This document shows, one piece after another, positions 14,501 through 22,361 of a stretch of 64,000 nt of DNA. The DNA is from Mangrovimonas cancribranchiae (GTDB lineage Bacteria; Bacteroidota; Bacteroidia; Flavobacteriales; Flavobacteriaceae). The notes beneath the pieces were generated by a model that made no database searches, was not told the origin of the DNA, and worked only from the letters and a program-made list of their open reading frames with translations. Positions within the stretch are counted from its first letter, which is position 1; each line of letters opens with the position of its first letter. Where the stretch lies: positions 2,434,001 through 2,498,000 of the forward strand of contig NZ_CP136925.1 in NCBI RefSeq assembly GCF_037126245.1, given 5' to 3'. A program made the translations under genes and the position numbers.

Positions 14501-14695
14501 TTAATTACCATAATATAACCCTAAAAACTCACTTGTTTTTAAATCATACTGCATGTCAACAATAAAACCATTCATTTGATAAGAAATAATTTTTAGGTTC
14601 TTTGTATTGTGGGTATCTAGAACTTTTCCAGAACTTAAAATTTCATCAACTTGCCTAGATTTACTAAACTCTTTGAATGTTTTTAAATCAATCAT
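14501..14695 (-). CDS. Small unidentified protein
   Basis: 64 residues, beginning MIDLKTFKEFSKSRQV. It has no signal or membrane segment; a helical N-terminus is followed by predicted strands (LKIISYQMNGFIVDMQYDL). It lies 9 bases behind the 95-residue gene on the same strand and ahead of the hairpin, so both likely form one transcript. I recognise no family. Confidence 0.5.
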   Translation of the reverse strand: MIDLKTFKEFSKSRQVDEILSSGKVLDTHNTKNLKIISYQMNGFIVDMQYDLKTSEFLGLYYGN

Positions 14696-14704
14696 ATAAA
14701 TAAA

Positions 14705-14992
14705 TTAAATATTAAAATGCCTTTTGGAATAATTATCTGCTGTTTTACCCGCTAACATCTTATATTCATTTAAAGTATTATCTAAATACTTTAATTGCTC
14801 TAAAGATAAGCTATAATTATTTACAAAGTATTTAGTGACACTCATTCCTATATCTTGAAACATTTGCGCTTTCAAATTCTCATGCAACCCTTTATCAAAA
14901 GGAAATAATCTAACGTCAACTTGCCTTTTATATTCATTAAAGGCTTTACGTGTTGACTCTTTACATTTTATATGCAATAACTCTATATCCAT
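14705..14992 (-). CDS. Small unidentified protein, helical
   Basis: 95 residues, MDIELLHIKCKESTRK onward, soluble and mostly helical and basic. It leads a two-gene leftward operon. On the minus strand TAATTTTG (15033-15026) matches the -7 element about 34 bases upstream, without a clear -33 box. These two genes may be cargo of the element or chromosomal orphans; position between the element and the tRNAs does not decide. Confidence 0.5.
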   Translation of the reverse strand: MDIELLHIKCKESTRKAFNEYKRQVDVRLFPFDKGLHENLKAQMFQDIGMSVTKYFVNNYSLSLEQLKYLDNTLNEYKMLAGKTADNYSKRHFNI

Positions 14993-15164
14993 ATCTAAAT
15001 TTAAAAAACATCAATATGTTGAATACAAAATTAACTACAATGGTTAATGAAGTTGAAAATGAATCATGATTTAATGAAAATACGCATTTCTACTTATTTT
15101 AAATAAAAAGAGAAGTGATTAGTTTTGATGAAACTATTAAACCATTAATATAAAACTCATAACA

Positions 15165-15461
15165 ATGGATAATTCACATAAGCTTTCTAAAATAGTAATG
15201 TACCTAAGTTTTATAAGTTTAGCTTACTTTGTTTTGATTGTTTTTTTCTCATACACCCCTCCCGATTCAACTGGTTCCTTACAATTTTTCGGGGAAATAT
15301 TGACTATTCCGATGCTGCTTTTAATAGTTTTTAATATTACATACGGCTTAATTTCAATTCTGAAGAAAAAAAGCATTAAAATTAATGCTATCACTATTAT
15401 TAGTAGCTCATTTGCTATAGCATTTTTAATTATTGTGACTATTAAACAATTAAACCCGTAA
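15165..15461 (+). CDS. Small membrane protein, three predicted spans
   Basis: 98 residues from ATG 15165. Hydrophobic segments lie at about 9-29 (IVMYLSFISLAYFVLIVFF), 44-65 (ILTIPMLLLIVFNITYGLISI) and 74-93 (AITIISSSFAIAFLIIVTI), separated by short loops with Lys. The function is unknown. A perfect terminator hairpin follows, so it is transcribed alone. Confidence 0.6.
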   Translation: MDNSHKLSKIVMYLSFISLAYFVLIVFFSYTPPDSTGSLQFFGEILTIPMLLLIVFNITYGLISILKKKSIKINAITIISSSFAIAFLIIVTIKQLNP

Positions 15462-15496
15462 GTTTTTCATCAATAAGATAAGCTATTTCATTAGTT

Positions 15497-15525
15497 AAGC
15501 CTGCTATATAGCAGGCTTATTTTTT
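15497..15525 (+). terminator. Intrinsic terminator behind the small membrane protein
   Basis: AAGCCTGCTATATAGCAGGCTT (15497-15518) is a 22-base perfect palindrome followed by a T-run. Confidence 0.85.
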
Positions 15526-15602
15526 TGATTAAAATCATAACTAAAAAACTTTCCTACAGCTCCAAGGATCAATGTAACTAAAAAAGAATATTCTAAAACA
15601 AA

Positions 15603-15638
15603 ATACCTTAAACCATACCTTTAAACATACCTTTTGTT
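15603..15638. repeat. Three tandem 12-bp repeats near the tRNA genes
   Basis: ATACCTTAAACC, ATACCTTTAAAC and ATACCTTTTGTT follow one another without gaps. The surrounding 15526-15652 has no gene. Such short direct repeats next to tRNA genes can be recombinase arm sites or protein-binding sites; I see no matching copy at the left side of the element. Confidence 0.5.
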
Positions 15639-15653
15639 GGATTTACAAACAAA

Positions 15654-15684
15654 AAAAGGCTTTAGAAATAATCTAAAGCCTTTT
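15654..15684. terminator. Terminator of the tRNA transcript
   Basis: AAAAGGCTTTAGA (15654-15666) pairs with TCTAAAGCCTTTT (15672-15684) over a 5-base loop. It lies just downstream of the two leftward tRNA genes. Confidence 0.8.
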
Positions 15685-15692
15685 AAAATAAG

Positions 15693-15777
15693 TACAGAAG
15701 GCGGGACTTGAACCCGCACGACCAAAATGGTCATTGGATTTTAAGTCCAACGTGTCTACCAATTCCACCACTTCTGC
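15693..15777 (-). tRNA. tRNA-Leu (anticodon UAA)
   Basis: Read on the minus strand, GCAGAAG and CUUCUGU form the acceptor stem (G-U first pair), the anticodon loop is CUUAAAA with UAA, a long variable arm follows (AUGACCAUUUUGGUCGU), and the T-loop has GGGUUCAAGUCCC. The length of 85 bases fits a class II leucine tRNA. CCA is not encoded. Confidence 0.97.
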
Positions 15778-15796
15778 TTGGACTATTGTGTCTCAG

Positions 15797-15868
15797 AGCG
15801 AAAGACGGGATTTGAACCCGCGACCCTCACCTTGGCAAGGTGATGCTCTACCCCTGAGCTACTTTCGC
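15797..15868 (-). tRNA. tRNA-Gly (anticodon GCC)
   Basis: On the minus strand the acceptor stem GCGAAAG/CUUUCGC, D-arm GCUCAGGGGUAGAGC, anticodon loop UUGCCAA and T-arm GCGGGUUCAAAUCCCGU give a standard 72-base tRNA. It precedes tRNA-Leu by 19 bases in the same transcript. Confidence 0.97.
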
Positions 15869-15960
15869 AAATTTAAAAATGAACGTTTCTCTCATTTGCG
15901 AGGGCAAATTTAATACATTTCTTAGAATTCCAAAGGCTTTTTTAAAATATTTTTAAAGAA

Positions 15961-18573
15961 TTATGCTTGCTTCTTTTTTACTAGCATACGTTTTATCTCG
16001 TTAAGCTTCATTAATGCTTCTACTGGCGTTAGCGTATCTATATCAGTATGAATGATTTCCTCTTTAATTTGCTCCAACAAGGGATCGTCTAAATTAAAAA
16101 AACTTAATTGCATTTCGTCGTCGGCTAATGTTTTAACTTTATCGGTTAGCTCGTGACTGGAATGCGATTTTTCTAATTTTTTTAAGATTTTATTGGCTCG
16201 CTGGATAACGTGTTGTGGCATCCCAGCCATTTTTGCCACGTGAATTCCAAAACTATGTTCACTTCCACCCTCAATAAGTTTTCGCAAAAACAACACATTA
16301 TCTTTTAACTCCTTTACCGACACATTATAGTTTTTAATACGGTTGAAGGTTTCGGTCATCTCATTAAGCTCGTGGTAATGCGTTGCAAACAATGTTTTTG
16401 GTCTTGCTGGATGTTCGTGTAAATATTCACTTATGGCCCAAGCTATGGAAATACCATCGTAAGTACTTGTTCCGCGACCAATCTCATCTAAAAGTACTAA
16501 ACTTCTATCGGAAATATTATTTAATATGGAAGCGGTTTCATTCATCTCCACCATAAAGGTCGATTCGCCCATAGAAATGTTATCACTAGCACCAACTCTG
16601 GTAAAAATTTTATCTACCAAACCTATTTTAGCGTCTTTTGCTGGCACAAAACTTCCTATTTGCGCCAATAATACAATTAAGGCTGTTTGACGTAAAATTG
16701 CCGATTTACCCGACATATTAGGCCCCGTAATCATAATAATTTGCTGGGTTTCGCGATCTAAAAACACATCGTTAGCAATATAAGCTTCGCTTGGTGGTAA
16801 TTGTTTTTCAATTACTGGGTGGCGTCCATCTTTAATATCCAACGCAAACGTATCGTCTATAGTTGGAAATGTATATTGGTTGTTTTTTGCCAAGGTTGCA
16901 AACCCACTTAAACAATCTATTTTTCCTATTAAAAAGGCGTTTTGTTGTACCGGTTTTATAAACTGACTCATCCAACTTACCAATTCTGAAAACAATTGTT
17001 GCTCGATAGCTAAAATACGTTCTTCGGCGCCTAAAATTTTGGCTTCGTATTCTTTTAACTCTTCGGTAATATAACGCTCGGCACTTACCAAAGTTTGCTT
17101 GCGTATCCATTCTTCGGGTACTTTATCTTTATGTGTATTTCTGACTTCAATATAATACCCAAATACATTATTAGACGCTATTTTTAACGACGGAATTCCT
17201 GTGCGTTTGCTTTCTCGATCGAGCATATCGTCCAGATATTGTTTTCCTGAAGAGGACAACTTCCGTAGCTCATCCAACTCTGATGAAAATCCATCTGCTA
17301 TGGTTTTTCCTTTTAAAATATTTACGGGAGCTTCTTCATTTAAACTTTCCTTAATTTTTTCACGTAGCGTGTCGCAACTTTGCAACGTATCGCCCAAAAC
17401 ACGCAAGGCGTCATTATCACTTTGCGAGGCCAAAGCTTTTATAGGCACAATGGCTTCCAAGGAGTTTTTTAGTTGAATAACCTCTCGCGGACTCACCTTA
17501 GCTGTCGCTACTTTGGAAATTAGACGCTCAATATCGCCAATATGCTTTATATGGTTTTGTGTTTTTTGAAGCGTGGCATTGTTATCCAACAAATGCTGAA
17601 CAACTTGATGACGCTGCTTTATTTTTTCCACATTTTTAAGCGGTAAAGCCAGCCATCGTTTTAGCAATCGGCCACCCATTGGCGTTATGGTATGATCAAT
17701 AACATCTAATAAAGTTACCGCGTTGACATTAGTAGAATGATATAATTCTAAATTGCGAATGGTAAATCGATCCATCCAAACATATTCATCTTCAGCAATA
17801 CGGCTTACCGATGTAATATGCTCTAATTTATTGTGTTGTGTTTCGGACAAATAATGCAACACCGCTCCAGAAGCAATAATGCCTTCGTAAAGATTATCTA
17901 TGCCAAACCCTTTTAGTGTTTTTGTATTAAAATGACGTGTTAAGGTCTCATTGGCATAATCGGGTTGAAACACCCAATCTTCTAAATAAAACGTATGAAA
18001 GTCTTCTCCAAAGGCCTCATTAAAACTTGTTTTTGATTTCTTGGACACCAAAACTTCACTTGGATTAAAGTTTTGAAGGAGTTTATCGATGTACTCAGCA
18101 TTACCTTGCGAGGTTAAAAACTCACCTGTCGACACATCTAAAAACGATACGCCTATTTGTTTTTTATCGAAATGAACGGCACACAAAAAGTTGTTGGACT
18201 TAGAGCTGAGCACCTCATCATTCAACGCGACTCCAGGTGTTACTAACTCAGTCACGCCACGTTTTACGATTTTTTTGGTTTGCTTAGGGTCTTCCAATTG
18301 GTCACAAATAGCCACACGCTCGCCAGCTTTCACCAACTTTGGCAAATACGTATTCAAGGAATGATGCGGAAATCCAGCCAATTCGGTTTTTTCGCCACCA
18401 TTATTTCTATTAGTAAGAACAATATCCAATATTTTGGCTGCCTTAACAGCATCGTCTCCAAAGGTTTCATAAAAATCCCCTACTCTAAACAACAACATCG
18501 CATCAGGGTATTTTGCTTTAATGGTGTTGTACTGCTGCATTAACGGCGTAACTTTCTTTGCTTTTTTTGCCAA
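15961..18573 (-). CDS. mutS: DNA mismatch repair protein MutS
   Basis: 870 residues, full length. MutS scans DNA for mispairs and then recruits MutL. The mismatch-contacting Phe-x-Glu lies in [10 protein letters not shown] near residue 38. The clamp and lever domains fill the middle, and the C-terminal ABC-type ATPase has Walker A ([15 protein letters not shown]), Walker B ([15 protein letters not shown]) and the helix-turn-helix dimer region. It starts at ATG with [12 protein letters not shown]. It is transcribed away from the methyltransferase gene, toward the tRNAs; no neighbour is functionally linked. Confidence 0.98.
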   Translation of the reverse strand: MAKKAKKVTPLMQQYNTIKAKYPDAMLLFRVGDFYETFGDDAVKAAKILDIVLTNRNNGGEKTELAGFPHHSLNTYLPKLVKAGERVAICDQLEDPKQTKKIVKRGVTELVTPGVALNDEVLSSKSNNFLCAVHFDKKQIGVSFLDVSTGEFLTSQGNAEYIDKLLQNFNPSEVLVSKKSKTSFNEAFGEDFHTFYLEDWVFQPDYANETLTRHFNTKTLKGFGIDNLYEGIIASGAVLHYLSETQHNKLEHITSVSRIAEDEYVWMDRFTIRNLELYHSTNVNAVTLLDVIDHTITPMGGRLLKRWLALPLKNVEKIKQRHQVVQHLLDNNATLQKTQNHIKHIGDIERLISKVATAKVSPREVIQLKNSLEAIVPIKALASQSDNDALRVLGDTLQSCDTLREKIKESLNEEAPVNILKGKTIADGFSSELDELRKLSSSGKQYLDDMLDRESKRTGIPSLKIASNNVFGYYIEVRNTHKDKVPEEWIRKQTLVSAERYITEELKEYEAKILGAEERILAIEQQLFSELVSWMSQFIKPVQQNAFLIGKIDCLSGFATLAKNNQYTFPTIDDTFALDIKDGRHPVIEKQLPPSEAYIANDVFLDRETQQIIMITGPNMSGKSAILRQTALIVLLAQIGSFVPAKDAKIGLVDKIFTRVGASDNISMGESTFMVEMNETASILNNISDRSLVLLDEIGRGTSTYDGISIAWAISEYLHEHPARPKTLFATHYHELNEMTETFNRIKNYNVSVKELKDNVLFLRKLIEGGSEHSFGIHVAKMAGMPQHVIQRANKILKKLEKSHSSHELTDKVKTLADDEMQLSFFNLDDPLLEQIKEEIIHTDIDTLTPVEALMKLNEIKRMLVKKKQA

Positions 18574-18595
18574 TGGTAAACTAAGTTTTTAATTG

Positions 18596-18603
18596 TATTT
18601 TTG
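18596..18603 (+). promoter_or_regulatory. Candidate -7 element for the SPOUT methyltransferase gene
   Basis: TATTTTTG matches TAnnTTTG. The nearest upstream TTG (18567-18569) is 26 bases away, longer than usual, so support is weak. Confidence 0.3.
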
Positions 18604-18696
18604 CTCCTAATTGTAGGTTTGCTAATGTAAGTATAAATCTATGTTTTTTGAAACGGATAACCGATAAGTTATCTACAATTGTTGATAGATTTTAAG

Positions 18697-19227
18697 ATGA
18701 GAAAACTAAAAAACAGCGAATTAGATCGTTTAGATGTTAATGAGTTTAAAGCTTCAAAGAAAACACCTCTAATTATAGTATTAGACAATATCCGCAGTTT
18801 AAATAATATTGGCTCGGTATTTAGAACAAGTGATGCCTTTTTAATTGAAAAAATATACCTCTGCGGTATTACCGCCACGCCACCACATAAAGACATTCAT
18901 AAAACCGCTTTAGGAAGCACCGAAACCGTGGCTTGGGAATATGCTGAAAGCACACTTGATCTCGTTAAAAAATTGCAAAATGATGGTGCAAAAATTCTCG
19001 CTATTGAGCAAGCAGAAAACGCCACAATGCTTAACAATTTTATACCTGAACCCAACACGACTTATGCTTTGGTTTTTGGCAACGAAGTAAAAGGCGTGCA
19101 GCAAGACGTTGTTTCGGCTAGCGATATGGTTATTGAAATTCCACAGTTTGGCACCAAACACAGTTTAAATATTTCGGTAAGTTGTGGGGTTGTCGTTTGG
19201 GATGTGTTTGCTAAGTTAAAAGCATAG
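18697..19227 (+). CDS. TrmH/SpoU family RNA 2'-O-methyltransferase
   Basis: 176 residues from ATG 18697 (MRKLKNSELDRLD); an upstream TTG is less likely. The SPOUT fold is shown by NIRSLNNIGSVFRTSDAF (motif 1), ALVFGNEVKGVQQDVV (motif 2) and IPQFGTKHSLNISVSCGVVVWDV (motif 3), which form the knotted S-adenosylmethionine site. Members methylate the 2'-hydroxyl of a tRNA or rRNA nucleotide. The short length lacks the extra N-terminal L7Ae-like domain of RlmB, so the exact target cannot be assigned. Confidence 0.92.
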   Translation: MRKLKNSELDRLDVNEFKASKKTPLIIVLDNIRSLNNIGSVFRTSDAFLIEKIYLCGITATPPHKDIHKTALGSTETVAWEYAESTLDLVKKLQNDGAKILAIEQAENATMLNNFIPEPNTTYALVFGNEVKGVQQDVVSASDMVIEIPQFGTKHSLNISVSCGVVVWDVFAKLKA

Positions 19228-19333
19228 GTATTATACGAAAAAACTTACGCTAAGTTAAAGATTTTATTTATTTTAGCCTTGTTCTTTTTTTAAAACCTAA
19301 AACAAATATTAACCCTAATTTAACCCAACTAAA

Positions 19334-20062
19334 ATGAACAAAACTTTACTTTCCTTTTGTGCTTTTTTTATTGTTCAATTTACATTTTCTCAAACCATTA
19401 CCGTAAGTGGATCTTGTACAGAAGCTGACGCTTTAAGCGATTACATTCAAATAAACGGAATAGACACCCAAAACGGAAAAACCAAATATACTGGCGTGAA
19501 CTCTTCTTCGGCTGATTGCTCACAATATGTAGGAGAATCGGCTTGCGACGCTGCTAACACAAAATTCACTTACACAATAGAATGGAGTGGTACTAATTGG
19601 GAATGGGTAAAAACCACTACAACCGGCAGCTTTTGTGTTTGGCTAATAGAAGAATGTGTTCCTGCGGCACAAACATCAGAAACAGATCCACCACAATCAT
19701 CAAGAGAGGTGTTAGCTAGTAATCCTGCAGATACCCCCACACCACCTTGTACGGGTTGGACTGGAGATTGCGCCCCGACACTTTCAGAATGCGCTACTTT
19801 GGGTTTAATTAGCAATGAATTTGACAATCAATTTACTTATTACCCTAACCCTACAGACGACAAATTCAACATTAAATTTGAAACACCAATTGAGGAGTTA
19901 ACGCTCAATTTAACCAATGTTTTAGGACAAGTAATTATGAATAAAACATATAAAAACACAAAACATATTGCGTTAAACATTAATCAACCTGCTGGGATTT
20001 ACTTTGTTAAGCTTACCTCTAAAAACAATAAAGAAGCTTACATAAAAGTAATGAAAAACTAA
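19334..20062 (+). CDS. Secreted protein with type IX sorting domain
   Basis: 242 residues. A signal peptide (MNKTLLSFCAFFIVQFTFSQ) leads into a Cys-rich region of about 135 residues (GSCTEADALSDYIQ, DCSQYVGESACDAA) with Trp and several Cys pairs likely to be disulfide-bonded, then a Pro/Thr-rich linker. The C-terminal 75 residues are a type A T9SS sorting domain: YYPNPTDDKFNIKFE, NVLGQVI, PAGIYFVKL and a basic end. It should cross the outer membrane by T9SS and lose this tail. The Cys-rich domain is not one I recognise. Confidence 0.85.
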   Translation: MNKTLLSFCAFFIVQFTFSQTITVSGSCTEADALSDYIQINGIDTQNGKTKYTGVNSSSADCSQYVGESACDAANTKFTYTIEWSGTNWEWVKTTTTGSFCVWLIEECVPAAQTSETDPPQSSREVLASNPADTPTPPCTGWTGDCAPTLSECATLGLISNEFDNQFTYYPNPTDDKFNIKFETPIEELTLNLTNVLGQVIMNKTYKNTKHIALNINQPAGIYFVKLTSKNNKEAYIKVMKN

Positions 20063-20097
20063 CATATTAAATTATTCCTTTATTGGGAACAATTTTT

Positions 20098-20143
20098 AAA
20101 ACAACAATAATTGCACTAATTAAACGGCAATTATTGTTGTTTT
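20098..20143. terminator. Strong bidirectional terminator
   Basis: AAAACAACAATAATTGC (20098-20114) pairs perfectly with GCAATTATTGTTGTTTT (20127-20143). It separates the converging secreted-protein and folK genes. Confidence 0.8.
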
Positions 20144-20215
20144 ATTTTAATATGTTCGGTAATCATAATTAAATACAAGACATTTCAGCCTTCACGTGTA
20201 CACTCTGGTAAAAAC

Positions 20216-21355
20216 TCAATCTTGTGTTTCATTACTTATCTCATTTAACAACCATAAGTAATCTTCGCGATGCTTGACAAAATCTTTATCGGAGATATCA
20301 ATCATTTTTACATTGAGCTCGTTTTGGTTTTTTAAAAACTCCAAATAGCCGGCATTAATTTTCTCCAGATAGGCATTTTCTATATTCTTTTCGTAATCGC
20401 GACCACGCTTTTTAATGTTTTCCTGTAATCGGTTAGTATTTTGATAGAGATAAATATAAAGCTCTGGCTTGGCGATATCCTTGTACATTAAGTAGAATAA
20501 CTTCCTGTAAAGCCTGAATTCGTCTTCTGGTAGGGTGATTTTAGAAAAAATCAAGGATTTATAAATATCGTAATCACTCACAATAAAATCACGAAACAAA
20601 TCCAATTGCGATAAATCGTCGCTAATTTGTTGGTAGCGATCGGCCAGAAACGACATTTCTAAAGTAAACGCGTAACGTTGTTGATCTTCATAAAACTTAG
20701 GCAAAAACGGGTTATCGGCAAAACGCTCTAAAATTAATTTAGCATTAAACTCGTTAGCTATTTTTGTAGCTAAACTGGTTTTTCCTGCACCAATATTACC
20801 TTCAATAGCGATATAATTCAGCTTTGACAACTCGTATTTTTTAATGGGATTTTTCAACCAAACATTGGCTGGTTCCAAAACACTATCGTCTGGGCTTTCT
20901 ACCATCAATTGCATAATGGTTTTATTAAACTTGGGATGTGTGAATTTGGCAGCAATATCCAACATGGGTTGTAACACAAAATTGCGCTCGTGTAGTCTTG
21001 GATGCGGCACAATTAACGCTTCACTTTCAATGTGTTCATCATTAAAAAACAACACATCTAAATCTATAGTTCTTGAGACATATCCTGAAGCTGAACTGCG
21101 CTCACGTCCTAGGTGTTTTTCAATCTCTAATAACGTGTTAATAACCGTTTGCGCATCGTATTCGGTTTGCAATAACAAACAGGAATTAAAAAAATCGTCG
21201 CCTTGAAACCCTAAAGCTGGCGTGTTGTAAACCTTGGCAATGGCTTCTATACGACCTAATTTTTCAAAAATCAAGTCAATAGCATCTTGCAGGTGTTTTA
21301 ACCTATCACCTTTGTTACTTCCGAGTGCAATATATACGTTATGGGTAGTTGTCAT
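20216..21355 (-). CDS. folK: Fusion of dihydropterin pyrophosphokinase (FolK) and deoxynucleoside kinase
   Basis: About 379 residues from ATG 21355 (MTTTHNVYIALGSN); an ATG four codons upstream is possible. Residues 1-165 are FolK, which puts pyrophosphate on the pterin in folate synthesis: YIALGSNKGDRLKHL, SRTIDLDVLFF and HPRLHERNFVLQPM. Residues about 175-379 are a deoxynucleoside kinase: P-loop EGNIGAGKTSLA, ERFADNPFL, and the LID-like ENIKKRGRDYE. The fused form is known in Bacteroidota; it joins folate and nucleotide salvage steps in one chain. Both halves keep their catalytic motifs. Confidence 0.93.
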   Translation of the reverse strand: MTTTHNVYIALGSNKGDRLKHLQDAIDLIFEKLGRIEAIAKVYNTPALGFQGDDFFNSCLLLQTEYDAQTVINTLLEIEKHLGRERSSASGYVSRTIDLDVLFFNDEHIESEALIVPHPRLHERNFVLQPMLDIAAKFTHPKFNKTIMQLMVESPDDSVLEPANVWLKNPIKKYELSKLNYIAIEGNIGAGKTSLATKIANEFNAKLILERFADNPFLPKFYEDQQRYAFTLEMSFLADRYQQISDDLSQLDLFRDFIVSDYDIYKSLIFSKITLPEDEFRLYRKLFYLMYKDIAKPELYIYLYQNTNRLQENIKKRGRDYEKNIENAYLEKINAGYLEFLKNQNELNVKMIDISDKDFVKHREDYLWLLNEISNETQD

Positions 21356-21429
21356 AAGAAGTGTCAAAATAACTAAAAGTATTTTTAATAGCTTATATTT
21401 ACGTCAACCTATTTATTCACAATTTACCT

Positions 21430-22191
21430 ATGGCGCAAAAAGACAAATTAGCAGCACAACGTATTTACTTGATTTTGGCTGCTTTGTTCATTACGTCTTT
21501 GGTAGTGTCAAATCTTATTTTTCAGAAGTTTTTTTATTGGTATCCAGGAAACATTGAAGTTTTTGATGCTAAATTATTTGAGATTTCTGTAGGGATACTA
21601 CCTTATCCCATCACCTTTTTAATCACCGATTTAATCAGTGAGATTTACGGCAAAAAACGTGCTAATCAAGTGGTTGTTACTGGTATTTTTGCATCGTTTT
21701 TCTCTATGTTAATTGTTTATGTGGCCAATGCTGTTCCTGCAACTGAATGGTCGCCTGTAAAAGATAGTTTATTCTCTACCGTTTTTGGCAGTACTGCGAT
21801 TGCTGTATTTGCTAGTATGATGGCGTATTTGTTAGCACAATTTGTTGACATCCAAATTTATCACTTTTGGAAACGCTTAACCCAAGGTAAACATTTATGG
21901 CTTCGTAATAATTTTTCAACTTGGCTATCGCAATTTGTAGACACGTTTACGGTATTGTTTCTATTATGCTCTTTTGGGAAAATAGAATGGCACTTATTTT
22001 TAGGCTTACTTTTAAGTGGCTTTATTTTTAAAGTTTTGGTCGCTTTGCTAGATACACCATTCTTATATTTAGGCGTATATTTATTTAGAAAACGCTTCAA
22101 TTTAAAGGTGAATGAAGAAATTGATTTACTCGATAATCGAGATTTGAATAGATCAAGGCTTGCACCAAAATCAAAGCACCCTTCCCAATAA
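21430..22191 (+). CDS. yhhQ: Queuosine precursor transporter (VUT/YhhQ family)
   Basis: 253 residues with about six membrane helices. Family features include LAALFITSLVVSNLIFQKFF at the first helix, then YPITFLITDLISEIYGKKRANQVV, and FSTWLSQFVDTFTVLFLL in the C-terminal half. YhhQ-type proteins bring queuosine precursors such as queuine or preQ1 across the inner membrane. It diverges from folK with 74 bases between them and is not followed by other queuosine genes here. Confidence 0.88.
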   Translation: MAQKDKLAAQRIYLILAALFITSLVVSNLIFQKFFYWYPGNIEVFDAKLFEISVGILPYPITFLITDLISEIYGKKRANQVVVTGIFASFFSMLIVYVANAVPATEWSPVKDSLFSTVFGSTAIAVFASMMAYLLAQFVDIQIYHFWKRLTQGKHLWLRNNFSTWLSQFVDTFTVLFLLCSFGKIEWHLFLGLLLSGFIFKVLVALLDTPFLYLGVYLFRKRFNLKVNEEIDLLDNRDLNRSRLAPKSKHPSQ

Positions 22192-22288
22192 AAACCTTAT
22201 AAGCTTATCCTGAGTCAGTTTATTATAATGTTAAAGTTTACTTAACAGTTTGGCTTTGTTTCGTTAAATGTGTCTTAACCTTATAGCT

Positions 22289-22296
22289 TATATTTG
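22289..22296 (+). promoter_or_regulatory. Candidate -7 element for the AsmA-like gene
   Basis: TATATTTG matches the Bacteroidota consensus exactly and lies 65 bases before the ATG. No TTG is seen at the proper -33 distance. Confidence 0.35.
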
Positions 22297-22361
22297 CATA
22301 GCAGAAACCAAAGCACTATTGTAATACGTATATACCTACATAAATACATCCTAATCCAATT

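Noticed and set aside
15693-15868. tRNA genes as the attachment site of the element
   Set aside because: No duplicated tRNA 3' end is visible at the left part of the element (1-840), and four other genes or hairpins lie between the element and the tRNAs.
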